Below, in pieces: positions 11,901 through 26,900 of a stretch of DNA of 64,000 nucleotides. The stretch is from NCBI RefSeq assembly GCF_014839805.1, contig NC_051126.1, forward strand, positions 8,254,609-8,318,608, read 5' to 3'. The stretch's first letter is position 1. Every line of letters begins with the position of its first letter. The notes beneath the pieces are model-generated. The model was not told the origin of the DNA. It made no database searches and saw only the letters and a program-made list of their open reading frames with translations. A program made the translations under genes and the position numbers. The DNA is from Manduca sexta. Taxonomy: Eukaryota; Arthropoda; Insecta; Lepidoptera; Sphingidae.

Positions 11901-14900
11901 TTGTACCTACGTGTTTTAATTTCAATATTTATCAAAACCTGATATCTATAAAATCTAATAAAATCATAGACTTATATTTTTAAAACGGACTTTTACGCGG
12001 AACGAACTGCGAGCAGAAACTATTTGAATAATGATATTTGAAGCTATTTACAATATTGCAAGTAGATACAATGCATCCTTAGTATTTCACAACAAATTTC
12101 TCAGCTGTTTGAAACTTTAACATTGAATAATGATATTGGAAGCCCTGATATTGCAAGTACTATCCATGGTCGGGTGCTACGCGGGCGATCATACCGTTAC
12201 TGGATTATCTGGTACACCAACCACTGCATCGCGACGATTAAAACTTTATGAGCCTGCTAATCCGATTATGAAAGGTCTTGCTTGTTTTATGAATTCCGCG
12301 TAGACTTATAGCTTATTTTAAAATATTAATGCTTAGTGACCTTTGCTCTATAAAAGTAGGTGTTACGTTTTGTATTGATTTTTAACTCAAATTTTGCTTT
12401 TGTTAATGTCTATATAGCCTTATTCGGATTCGTTATAACTTTGTTCTTAAACTGGCAAAGTTAAATAACTGCTATGGAAACCAAAATTATACCTTATTTG
12501 CGTAAACCATTGTTACTTTTGTTTTATTAAGCTGGTTGTTTCGCTTTCCTTGAAGTTGAAGAAATACAATTTACTAATGTATTACCTTAATTTTAATTAT
12601 GAATACCGGTTACAAATTACATAAGTTATTGCGGATATCCTGGCCCCATTTCCCTTCTATAGGAATTATTTGCCTTCTATTTCGAATATATTTAGTATGT
12701 TAAAATGTAGTCTAAGTTACATAACGGAAAATGAATTTTAATATTTTCAACTCGTTAAATCAATTACGTCATTTATTATAATGAAACTGAAATTATTAAA
12801 AGTGTTAAATTTGAAAGATAATATTTATTTATTTCATAGTTTTATTTGACACCATAAACAAAACACTGTGTTTAATATTAAAACAAAGGCTGAAAGGAGG
12901 TACAATTGACTCGAAGCAATCTCTTACAGACAACCATTGGATGGAATAAGAGAGAATGATGAAAAGGGATATTTAATATTCTGTTAACGCATTAGACTTA
13001 AGAAATCCAGTCATTCGGAACTACCGCATTTGCACGAACTTACTATTTGTCAGAAGAATGTTAAATATCAACAAACTGTCATTGGACATAATTAAAAAGT
13101 GCTAACATGCCAGCTGTATCGGGTACACCGAGACTCGTGCAACTGCTTGGGCAACGCACTAGCACCGTTGGTTATGTGCGCGTTACGTAAACGATTGTGT
13201 GACGAAATTTTGACGGTAAGGACCTCGGTGGTGAAAGGGAGCAAATAGGACGGGCTCGCTCTATTATAGGTTTCTTAAGACCTGCTAATTCCTAAAGGCG
13301 AGATAATCGTGGTTTCACGGAATTGCGGAGGCTATTTACAACATCTATGTCAATTCTTTGGTGAAATTTTCAATTCTGTGACAAAAATATACGATTTGCA
13401 GTGTTAATTTTTCTATTTGCAAATTGGAAAGGTTGAAAAACATCGCTCATGTAATGTCTTGGGTAGGTTCGGTTGATGATTTATTAGATTATAACAATAA
13501 TTTACCTCAAACTCTAATTAAAATGGCTAAAATATCTAGCTAAGAAAGAATAAAGTATTAGGTGCACAAATAATAAAAATATTCCAAATAAAGAGGCTAA
13601 ACCTAAACGTTGTGTTGCTAGTGACGGGATCTTTTCACTGCTAACGTGTGTTCACGGTTCGTCAGAGACTGTTGGAGCGTAGTACTGAGCGATACGTATT
13701 ATTAGGCGGTACCGATAGCAAAACAACTTTCTTTCTATGAAATAATTTGTAGGCGTAGTCACTAGCATTAGTGACTTAGCCTAGAATACGTTATTATAAA
13801 AATCTACTTAACTAAATAGAAAAAAAGGGCTATTAACAAGTGGCAATATAGTGTAAATGCACACAATCAAATAAATGCAGTTACATTTAAATGCGAGTCT
13901 CCAAAACAAAGGTATGAAGTTATTTAATAAAATTAAACATGCGGTCATAATGTTAAGGAAAATCAGACTCCGAATTACATAACTAATACCACATGATGTA
14001 ATAGACAAACAAAATTGAACCTAACAATAAATCTTTATTATATACGCTCTTGAGTGCTAGCTGAAGTTATGCCTTCATCTTGAGACAATGACACATTTTT
14101 TGTGACGCTACGTCTATCCAATTTATTTATTAAATAAAACGCTTATACGTAGTACGTTGATGTTAGTAATCAAATCAATTGATTGGGTGTACGAGGGCAG
14201 AAAATCTGATAAAACCGTATTCGGCTTTCATGCTAATAGGTCGTTTTTGACGTTTCGCAAATGAAATGACACGAATGAATGGTTGAGCGAACGAATGAAT
14301 GAATGTTAATTGAACGCAGCCAGTTTCCATTCGGTACGAACCTGAAAGCTCAAACAAAAGGTGAAATAGATGTAATCTTTTGGAAAAATATGATATTAAT
14401 TTATACTGGTTTATTATACAAAATCTGTAACATTTTATATCATGTGTGATGGTAAATATGGCTGTAGGATAAAAATAAATAATATGGTTGAAATAACTCT
14501 AACAGAGAATTAATTATAGAACTAAGGAAGAAGAAAGGAATTCATATTATATAATGAAATTAAGTGGCGATAGCTTGGTGGGTGGCGATAGATAGTTGGG
14601 TGGGAAACTGACAGCCAAGACGAATGTCCGCAGGTTCAAATCCCAAGCGCGTATTCTTTGTAAATTATAGTTTCCATTAACGTTGAATAAAACATCGTGA
14701 GGAAACCTGCATACGTCCTGTATAGGAATTTTAAGGGATTCAAGTCTACCAATCCGCACTTGCCCAGCGTGGCGGACTAAGCCTAATTCCTGGCTGTGGA
14801 AGAGGAGGCCCGAGCCCAACTGTGGGACAGTATTCAATACAGGGCTGATATTATTTTTTTATCCCGGAAAAACATTTTCTCGCGACCCGGGAGCAAAAAC

Positions 14901-17900
14901 TAGTCCATAATAAAACAGCTACTGCATCAAACGAAATTTCATAAGCAATGGCATTCGCGTTGTAAAGCAAACGTAACATTCAGACATCTTGACATATCTC
15001 TACATGGACCTGTAATGCCAGACACCGACAAATAAAATATTCAAACAACATCATTTGAAAGCTCTAAGTATGTCATGCGGGGCATAGTAATCATATTGTG
15101 CACAATTTATTTTCTAGAATCTGTTTATTGCGAAACCTGATTGTATTATATGTATACATACTCAAAGAGTAAGTACTTTGTATTTTTGTACAGAGCTCAC
15201 ACATCTTAAAGATTTTGCTGAGTATAAAATCACTTGGTTTAAATAAAGTTTGATAATTATATAAAAAGAAAACTACTTACTAAAGCTATTTTGAAAGCAA
15301 ACCAAGGGACCAACTTGGAGGTATATTTTTTCAAATAAAAAATAATTTTCCAAATCGGTTCAGAAATGATCAAGTACTGAGATAACATTAAAATAAATAC
15401 ACGTCGAATTAACTACCTTCTTTTTTGAAATCGGTTAAAAATCTTATTTAATTGTAAAGTAGTAGCCCAGACCAAAATAGCCCCTTTACATTTACAGAGT
15501 TTTGCGTGGAAATATACTAAATAATAACATATTCCCCAACCACCGCAGTCTATTAAAAGGTTCACTCGGTTCATCTGGTTGTATTAAGCTAACAGTAGTT
15601 CCAATCACCTCGAATGGAAATAATTTCCGTTTGGTGTTCGCGGGCTTTACATTTCAATTTTCATATTTTAATTCAATTGTGGCATATCGGTACAACTAAA
15701 TATGGTTTTAGTTTCGAAAATAATTAAATATATTGTAAAGTTATGAATGATTATTTAGGAAATTCATTATATCATGAGGTAAAATTAAATTCATTGAAAT
15801 TTAAAAGGTAAAGTTTAGTTTATAATAGCATAAAACATACATGATTTGAACTAAGAATATTTGTAGGTGTTCTATATTCAAAATAATGTGTCAATTCAGC
15901 CGTTTGAATGCATATCCGCAGTATTACCAATTGTAACTACCAATAGTACGCATGCGCCTATAGGTTGTACGGTATCGAATCTTGTCAAGTTTATGTGGGG
16001 ACATATTTCGTAAGTCAATGGGAATGTATGTGTCGAAACAGTTTGCTCGTTAGTTTGCAGACTGTCGCTCCGGTGCTGTCTTTGACCTAAATTTAGGGAC
16101 GCTAAGGTCATTTTTAGCCTAGCTTCCTTCGTTGATCAACTAGAAAAATAATTTATTTTCAGAAATCGATTAAGTATTATCAATACCCGATGCCATTAAA
16201 ATAAAATTATATACTTAAGTTATGTAACCTAGTTGTAAAATTATATACTTAATTTATAAACAATCCCTTTAAATTGACATTAAGCAATGTTTAGATCAAA
16301 TAGTTAACATTTCTTTGTTTTATTTTCAATGAAATGTAGAAACAAACGAAGTTAAAACCGCACGTGATTATAAATGTGATAAAAATCAATCCTGAACATA
16401 TGTTTTGAAACATGAACGCCGTGACATTTAACATATTATGTGTCATAGTGGAAAATAAAACAATTTGTTTATATGATTATGCGCTTTAAATAGATAAGGT
16501 TAAAGTTCGAAACGGTAGTGTATCTGAATTGCGTTATACGTATAAAAAACATACAAGATTCGATAAAATACGATAAATGTTTATATCTTATACATGATAA
16601 TTTAGTGTAGTCGGTGACATGACAATAGCATTTATTTTCTTACCCTTCGTTCGTAACAAATTTGGATACAATCTCGCTCTCAGAAAGTGTCTTAGGCCGT
16701 CGAACCCAAATTTATTTTATGTTACAACTTTTAGATTCGTTGGACCTATCTGTTTAGATGAAATGGGTTAATGTCAGCACAGATCTAAACATTTGTTTTT
16801 ATGCTTCTTACTTACCTATAATGGGTACCTACATATACTTATAAATATTGAACAGAATCCATTGTTGCTTCCAGTTGGTGGAATATATGCGTTTGCTAAA
16901 AGAAGTACGTTTATATTAATAAACTTAATGAAACCGTTGATGAGGCTTGATTGGAAACTGGAAATGGCATGCTCAGAGAACATGATATCCGATTGTATAT
17001 ATGTTTACCTAAAGCAGAAAATAATATGTAAATGTTGAAATTCTTAAAGCTGATTAAAGTCTAAGATTCTAGACCATGAATCAGTAATCATTCTAAGCTC
17101 TAGCATCATCTTGTAGTATGCAATGCGAATAATAATTATTTGCTTATGACACATAGCAATTTATATCAATCCTAGTACCAAATATTTGTTAAGGAATTCT
17201 AAAAAAGAATCTTATTATTAACAGAGGTATGTTCAGAATTACTTCTTATCTAATATTCTATTAAAGCCACATAAAATGTAACCTTATAATCTGCGACTTT
17301 TCCCTAAATTTCTTGCTTTGATAAGAAACAATAAACGTAGGCCCCAAAGTATCTCACGACAAAGATTCTTATTATAAAAACACCAGAAACCGGAAACATG
17401 ACAATATCCTAATGTCATAATTTTAAAATTTCGACTCGGTCCTTCCTGAGTCATCAAACTCGGAGGTCTTGAGAATAATAATCCAGAATCAGTTGTTGGC
17501 TTGGATCTTGTTTAAAACGAGTTATGATAAAGAACGTTAAATATTAAAAAACAATTTTGTTCTTTTTGTCTGAAGGTAATCAGGGCTTATGTTTCGTTTG
17601 CTTCAAAGCTTACTCTTCATCTGAATATATTATTTATTACAATAATTTCTGAGGAAAAAATGTTATTTGCCTTGAATAATCCCTTAGGTAATTAATTTCC
17701 AAAATTTTTTCCTAGTGCTTACCTATTATGTATAAAGAAACTATGTAGTAAATTTTGGGTTTCTTGTCCATCGATTACAACTACACATTTTCTGTTAGTT
17801 TCAAAATTTTATAAAGAATATAGTACCGAATTAATAAAGCTGCTTATTAATTTGTTATTAGAGTTGAATTTAACGTTTATATTAATACCAAAGACGAATG

Positions 17901-20900
17901 TTTACATGCTAATGAGATTTGCGATGAGATTTAAATGTCATAACATAAAATTTTGTCTTAATTATACAGCATGATGATGATATACTAGCTAATCCTCTGA
18001 AGTTATATGTCTACATTTTATACCAAATCCGAAGCTTCCATGTATGATGGCAACACTTCGATTACTAATATGTTTCGAGAAGCATCTAAACCAGCAAAAT
18101 TGAATTGGCTAATGACGCCGATGCTCGCTTATTTTAAGCGGATTTCTCGCAGTTCCTTCGATGCGATGTCGCATTATCGACCGATACACTTTATCTCAGG
18201 TTTTTGCAATATAAAAGTAGGCTAGTCACGTTGTGGGCAGCATTTACTTTACATACCAATACAACCGTTATTTTTTCCTCCTGTGACGATACGATTGAGT
18301 CACGTATTATTTGAGCTTAGTTAGAAATAGTATTCTTTGCTGAAATCTCGCAGAGTGGTAAGCCACTAATTACCCAATAAAAACAATAAAACTGAAGGTG
18401 GTAATAAATAGGTATAATTTCGAAAATACATGATTATATTATGTGGTTTTAATTACAGAGATTTGAATGTAATTGTATTATATAAGAGTTGTTATGGGGT
18501 CATGATTAATTGTCTGCTAAAATGTAAGATATAAAAAAAGACGTTGCGAAAGAATAAGTGAATGCGTGAAATTCACGCTTATAATAGTTACATACAATTA
18601 TTTATAGGAAGGTAGACGTACTTATAAACAAAATACTTATAGTTTAACAGCGAATAAAATCATAAGATTAATACTCAAAGTGATAGATGTTGAATGAAGA
18701 GATACAAAAACTAACTGCGATAGGTATTAGATAACTTTTTGCCACAAAAATTATTTGATAATAACACGAATGGATTGCAACCTGTTGCATAACAAACTGC
18801 GTTAGTTGAAACCAAAACGTGATTGTATTATGCAGTAACAAAAGTTGTTTTTGTTAACGATTAATTTTAGGCATTTGCCAATTATTACGTCAAGTCTTTA
18901 GGCACTCAGTGGGAATGTTTTGCGGTTTCCGCACTTTTGACATAATTTGAACATAAAGAAATTAAAGTAGATAATTTGTTGTGGAAAAGTAGGTTATTGC
19001 GAACCGTTGTGAACGACTTAATGAGACAATTTTGTTTATTACGTTTAATCTGCAGTAGATTTACTACGATACGCAACAATAGACTTGTAACTGTTTCATC
19101 AATGTAATTTACGTTTCATATGGTTTCAATAATCAATTACATGCCTTACATACATTGTCTAGTTACATGCGCTACATTTTACATTATTCCAATACTAACG
19201 ATAGTAAGCAGTATAGCCGGATACACCATTACCAATGTGGAAGAACGTTATCTTTTAATAATTGGGTTAAAATACTGACCAAACCTAGGGAATAGTAATT
19301 TCAAAAACTTTAAAATCGCGACTAAGTCCGTGCCGCTCGTTCCATGAAAACTGATATACAGGATCACTTTGATATTGCGTTAATAAATGAAACAACCCGG
19401 CCGTGCCTCTCCTAAAATTGTGCCAAAAATCATTCACGAAAAACCCATATTTTGACCAAATATCCTATAAGTTGTAATTTTCTGGTCTTTTGATCATTGT
19501 AGTTTAGTGCCAATATGTGTTTGAGTATATTTCTGACAAAGCGCTGTCGCTGCGACGAATTATTAGAGTATTAGCAGTGGCATGAGGGCGCGTAAAATTT
19601 AATTAACCAAATTCAAATTTAATAATTGACATTTTTTTATGGTTCTAGTAACTTACTGTAAAGACTTACCCCCTTATTCATAGACGTTTTTTATCGAACG
19701 ATCGAGTAAGGCTGTGATAACAAGTCTGTTTCTCAGTGCTGACGGCATGGCAGTCTTCGCAGTGCGTAGACGTAGGGCCGTTGTGATTGGCTAATATTGA
19801 AATACAACAATAATAACCAATCACAACGGCCCTATGTCTGATTCCCAGTGCCGTTGGGCACTGAGAAACAGGCTTGTTATCACAACTTTACTCCGTCCTT
19901 AGATAAAAAACGTTTATGAATAAGGGGGTTATTTTATAGACGACATGTCTGTGGTTTTAATTAGTAACGAAATGTCAAAATGTCCTTATATATAACTAGC
20001 ACAATTTAGAAAGCAGTAAATGGATAATTTGGACGGCACATGATATAAACTGCAACCTAACAGAGTTATGCATTAGGTGACAATCGTCGGTTTCGTAAAA
20101 GAGACAGCGAGCCACGCTCTGCCACTCCTTCCTTATACGCCCCTGTGATACTCTGTTGAACAAGACGTCATGTTGACATTATGCAATGTTTTGTATTTTA
20201 CTAGCTTTTGCGTACAGATCCACTCGTGTTTAGTTCCGTTTCCAAGATAAATAGTCACTAATTGTAGACATAAGCACGTTTAAACAAACAAAAAATAATC
20301 AGCTGTTTATATTATTAGATACAATATATCGTAAATAATAAATTTGTCGCGACGTTCATAAGTTAACAACTAGTTCTTTGTTGATCAATAACAATACTAT
20401 GTCTATATTACACTAGCTTTAGCCTGCGACTTCAGCCGCGTGAAAAAAATATTAATGGATAAAATCTAGCCTATAGCACTGAAGGGTAATGTAGCTTCCT
20501 ATTGGTGAAAAAAAATCATAATCGATTTAGTATTTACTGAGATTTGCTCATTCAAACAAACAAATTCTTCAGCTTTACATATTAGTATAAATTTGTAATC
20601 ACAGATTTTGGTCTCAAGATATTTAATTATTATAAATTTGCATAAAATAACTATACATTTTAGGGACCAAATTAAACTGGAATAAAAATAAACGAATAAA
20701 ATGGTTATTATTTTATAACTTATCTAGTAAGTTGAATTAAATAAATATATGCATTATAATAATTAGCATTATTATCAACTGCCTCTGAGTTAAGGTGGTA
20801 GCTCAAGGTCCATTTTCATACATTTTGTTTCGGCTTTAATCTGGGTAACTAAACAAGTATTGGCAAGTAAAGAATTTAAATTCACGTCTAGTTAGTGATT

Positions 20901-23900
20901 AGTTCTCGCAGTTGAAAGAAAAATGTAAAAATAATTAATAATCATGGATATTTCTGCCTTTAAAATTTCGTCATATTAAATTTTAAAGGCCGAAATATTC
21001 ATGATTATTAATTATTTTTACATTTTTCTTTCAACTAGACGTGAATTTAAATTCTTTACTTGCCAATACTTGTTTAGTTACCCAGATTAAAGCCGAAACA
21101 AAATGTATGAAAATGGACCTTGAGCTACCACCTTAATGTTAAATTACTGCTCGGACCTACTTCTCAATTGGCATTTAATTTCGTTAACTTGGTAAAGAAA
21201 TAAAGAGATACAAGACATTTCCTTCCAATTATCTTTTATTCTACAATTCCGTTATACTGGTATATTCATAAAGCGGCTGTCAGGTATTAATTTATTGTCC
21301 AATCTTGTAAGTACTGTCTACATAGTCCCTCAAACAGGAACACAATCGTGCTTGCGATCGTACCTTCACAGGTTTCTTTTAGCCTGACTTTACGTTTGGT
21401 AGCCTGACAAGGGTCGAATTATACAAACACACTGGGTTTTTGGGTGAGCAATTTAGGCGCTCGCAAACTTTGAAATCTAAGCGACCATGCTGAGGGCAAC
21501 CGACTAACAGGTTACGAACCTCGGCCCAAGACGGTCATTGGGAGAGGATGAGACATCAACAAGGATGAGCGTACTAGACAATCTATTCATTACTGTATTA
21601 AAAAGCTAAAATCTCGTATATGAGAGACATACCACTAGTCATTCGTGAAGTAACATTGATCGTACATAATTTAACCTCTATGAACTGTGTGAAAGTGACG
21701 TGCGGGGCATATGCAAGACTGGCGCGAAAGTTGCGTTGGTGTACGCCTCACTTCTGTACTTGCTAAGGATTATTAATTAGCTGCTTTCCTAAATAAATGT
21801 GTCAATGTGCAAGTTTTCGGAATAAAATGTAGCCTATATTGTGTTAACTCTTGATAATGTATCATTAGGTATGAGAAATTTCATCCAATCATATTCAGGG
21901 ATTTTGCATGTACTTAGAACATTCAAATACCATTACAAATTTTTCGCATTTAATATTAAGTAGTATATACTAATACATTATGGATAAATATTATTGGAAT
22001 TTGAGTCTTATCTAATGATACTACCATGATAAATCGCTTGATTCAATAACAATGCAGCAATACACATATGTGTCGCTGGTTGGTTGGTTTATATTGTACA
22101 AATAGTTGCAGAAACCCTTGCCCCATTGTCCAGTATGAAATTTGATTACGGACAATTTATAACGCCAACATGATATAAAGAGGGGTCCCATTTTACACTT
22201 ACAGCTTAAATTATTCACTGTTATTTCATTACGTAATTATTTATGGCTCAGGCAAATATAGTTTTAAGAATATGGAAATTTAACTACAGCCGAAAATTAT
22301 CCACTTAAATTAAGTGACTTATCAAGGTGAAATGTACCATTCACTCACCGAATTATTAAAGAGAAAATTAGGGGCTGCACAAACGTAGTTTGACCATTAT
22401 TGTTATCGAAAATAAAACGTTACTATCGAAGATGTTTTGAATCGCACGTCGGTCAAGAGGTTACGGTAAAAATCACAATGTTACAAAATATGTCTCAGAA
22501 GCCCGGCTTTTGTGTTTAAAAAGGCCATGGTCTTAATATAATGCTTTATATTCGAAGCCATACAACTCTGGACGGTCAGTGAATGCACCATTTAGCAATC
22601 GGTCTTCGTTCTTTTTGTTGAGTCTTTCAAGGTTTTAAAACAAGGAGTCGATTTGTTTGGCTCCAGACGGGTCATTTTTTGTACGAACGAATAAATTCTA
22701 CCATATCCATTTTTTATACGACGATACCAATTAGAAGGAATTAGAAGGATCATCTATAATGCTAGACATGAATCCAAAGATTTATTTGACAAAACTCACA
22801 ATATTGATGATTTAACTAGAATGCTTAATAAAATAAATTATAAATCGAATTTAACACGACCGGGTGACTGTTGCCTGGAGTTAGTTAAGCGAAAATTCAA
22901 TTAAAGCCGAGTTAGTAAGCTACTACACTTATTACACTATATTTACACCCAATTTTGCTGGCATTGCTCACTATTTATAGCAATTCTGTAAATGGCAGTT
23001 TGCATAACTTACTGTTCGCATTTTTAGCAGTAGGTATGAGGGCAAATATATTTATAAACTGAGATGATCAAGTGTGTACAAATTGGGAATCCTATGAACT
23101 AGATTACTAAGATGACTGAAGTATAAACCAAATAAGAGAATTAATTTTGAAAGTACCTTCACTGCTTGAAGGACAAGCTACATCTGGCTACGTTTTGCTA
23201 TTTGAAATTAAAAAGATTTGATATTATTATATAATATCGAAACTGCTAGAACAAATTATATATAGGAAACTTAGGGTCAAACGGTCGGTTATATTTGTTA
23301 ATTTGTTTATAATATGGCGATTTTTTGTTTTTGAGCTCCGTTGTAGAATATATACATTTCTTGTGCATGTGATTTCATTGTTTTGTCGAGTGGTGAATTT
23401 AAAGTTAACGTAACGGACAAATTCTTTGAAATGTACAAAAAAAGTAAAAGGGTAATGGCCGGTATAGATGGACACAGAACCGGTCTCATATTTGCTACTT
23501 TTACGCTAATCCTGATAAATCTGCTCCGTTTTTAGGAAAAATGTAGCTAAAAACTACATCTTAATAATTTGGGACGATGAACTCTTGTCTATTTTTTTAT
23601 ATTTGTTTATTCAATATTGTTTATTTATATACGCCGGAAATATTTATATTCCATTATATTTATAACGAAGAAAACATTTTCTAAAATATTGATACATTCT
23701 TTTGCTCGCGACTTTATCAGTGTGAACTATCACTATGGACTTTTCTAGAATAAAAGAAGCCTATTAGGTTAATCTAAGACGTGTTCTTTGTATTAAAAAA
23801 AGATTATTACGATAGCAATTTTATTATTATAGATTCTGATCATATTTTTATTCACCAAAGTATCAAAACCATTACTTCATATTCCGATACAATAACCAAT

Positions 23901-26900
23901 TATATTTATATTTTCAAATTCTGCTTTATATTTCGATAGTTAACATTTAGGTTCTTCTACCACCAATGTGAGGAGACACGTATTCGCTTTATTTTTATAT
24001 GGCAGGACAGATCACATAAAATTGGTTATTCGACGTAGTTGAGTAACACAGTATGTTGAAAGCTAGTGTACGGCAAGGTCGGCCAGTCTCAGTAAGGACA
24101 CCGAACGTGTGTTAGCACTGTGATTTTACAAAGAAAATGTATTTTTATGACAACTGACAAGTTTTATTGAACCTTGTCAAGTTAAACAGCACCCGCTAAC
24201 AATGCAACTTTATTTTGTGAGAACATTATAATTTAGTTGCTAGGTGTAATGTTTGATGAAAGATAATGTAGTGGTCGTTTACATATACTTTAGTAGGTAA
24301 TATTATATTTGTTGATATATGTAGGAAATAACACTTATTTTTTCTGTAAATAATGTTCATATTAATTTAAGTATTGTTGCAGATGCTATCTTGTCTGTAT
24401 AATGTATGAGCATATTAATTCATCATTGCCTTTGCTTGCATCTTGATTCTTTATGATTATCTTCAATGTACGCTAAATAACATATTCAAATTTGATTAAA
24501 GTAAACTGTTTCATTTATGTTTAAATTACTGAAGATTTGTATTATGATTTTATATATTACATAACTTTCTCATGACCTTATACGTTTAATAACCGCAATT
24601 TTCAATAAACGATCCGAATCGTTTTTTCGATCTATAACGAAAATGGACCAATCAGAACAAAAAAAAATTGACATACTTACATGAGTTATATTGATTGGTT
24701 CCTGTCGGGATTGGATTGAAGATTGAGATTGCGATTATTTATTGAAAACTGTATATCCGCCATTACATAGCATTATTTGTAAAGAAATAATTGCCCCAAG
24801 ACCATACCGTTACCACGAATCCTGTTAACATTATGCAGAAATTAATTTGCGGTTGTTATGAAACTATTGAATACGGAAATGTGGACAAGCATACTAATCA
24901 TTGTCTTGGAATTGAAACTTGTCGAGATAAAGTAGAGGTAGCAGTATCTATCTAGTATTTATTTAGAAGTATCTTGACGAATTATCAAGGTTTAAGTAAG
25001 GAAATTGTGTAAAAGGAATCCAATTTTCATATGTTGACTGACATCGTTCGATAAGGACAAAAAATTCTTAACAAAAAACAGACTACATTTAGATATATTT
25101 ACCAATTTTTGAATTTTTATTACCAGTTTTCTTAGTAACATATGACCTATTTAATTTTCCTCATGTAATAAAATACAGACAAGTTGACATTATTATATGC
25201 TTAACAGTCTAATCAACCTATAAACTAAAATGCAATATAGATTTATACTCTAAACGTAGATTGATATTTCATATATCACCCATATAACTTTGTAAAATTT
25301 TCTGAAGCAAAAACGAGAGAAAATAAAAATGGGGTCGTTGAAACACGAGCTTGAGACGTCGTCGTAAAATTGATGCGATTTACGATGCAGGAAAAGCCTT
25401 CGGTTATAAAATTTCACTTATATATATTATATTAATGATAAGTACGATATTGAATATAATATTTTATATATTAAAATATACCTATGAATAAATAGCTAAC
25501 TAATTGTAAAATGTCATAACAAGGTCCTGTGTTTTATTTTTTCTTCTCTTCTTCTTTTATATTTTTTTATCCAGAAACTCACGCGCGTGTAGTCTATTTT
25601 AATCTATTAGTTCTACAAACACAATCACACAAATTCACGCCTTTTATCCCCGAAGGGGTAGGCAGAGACGCAACTGGTACCTACTCACACTTTTCTACAA
25701 TGTGTATTCCGTCCCGTGTTGTGATATAAACTAGTTATATTCCTATTTACTATAAAAAATAAGCATTAAATATGTCTACTTCGTATATTATTGTGGTCCA
25801 TTCTACACGCTATCGCTCTGTTATAATATTTATGATACAATATAAGAATAACTTAAAGGGATAAGTTGATACATACTTAAACTGTTTTGTTTCTTCAAAA
25901 TCTTTTAATACATTTGCTTTGCTTTCACTTCACAAAATACGTATAAAAACTAATTTATTTCGTTGTGCACTTTATTTTGAATCATAACTGTATTATCTAA
26001 ATCTCAAAACTTTCGTTTTATTGTAGCTATTAACTTTTACTTGATTTGTTTTCTTCAACAATAGTTCACTTTGTGTTACTGTTATAACTGTAATATCAAA
26101 AACTTATTTTGTAGACTAAACTAAAATATCGTTAAAGAAGATTTTGAACAAAATATCATAGTTATAAAATGTCTCGTTGATCGAAAGATTATTTGGAACC
26201 ATACAATAATTTTGCTTTCGCTATTTTATTACAATAACGGAGTTTATTCTTCTTTATAAATTTGGATACGATATTTTCGATTTTTGTAAATTATTGCTTT
26301 CCACTATTAACCTTTTTTTCAATTGTCAATACTGCAAAACGAACTTAATGAAAAATACTATTATTGTTAGATTTATGGTCAAACTAGGTGATGCCCGGGG
26401 CTTTACCTGCGCGAATACTCTTCCGCATCAAGTCTCTATATCACTATAGAGAGCCACAGCATGATTTGTACAACGTCTGTGTTATATCTTTATCGTTAAA
26501 CTAAGTAAAAAAAAATATTTATTTACTACTATAAGCGACGATAGCCTAGTTGGGTGTGGAACGGACTGCCAAGGAATGTCCAGGTTCAAATCCCAAGGGC
26601 ACACACCTATGCCTTTTCTAAATAATCATGTGTGTATTATTTGTGAATTTATCGTTCGCTTTAACGGTGAAGGGAAACATCGTGAGGAAACCTGCCCATC
26701 TGAGAAGTTCTCTATATTAATTTCGAAGGTGTGTGAAGTCTACCAATCCGCACTAGGCCAGCGTGGTGGACTAAGGCCTAATCCCTCTCAGTAGAAGAGG
26801 AGGCCCGTGCTCAGCAGTGGGCAAGTATATAATACAGGGCTGATATTATTATTTACTACGGGGTTAAATTAAGACGAGAGATAATCACCCCTTGGCAGTC

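Noticed and set aside
14547..14837. 96-codon minus-strand frame
   Set aside because: It is the antisense of a family-A SINE.
22690..22905. 66-codon stop-free stretch with protein-like composition (RHESKDLFDKT...)
   Set aside because: No start, poor splice sites. Dozens of frames this long are expected by chance in the window.
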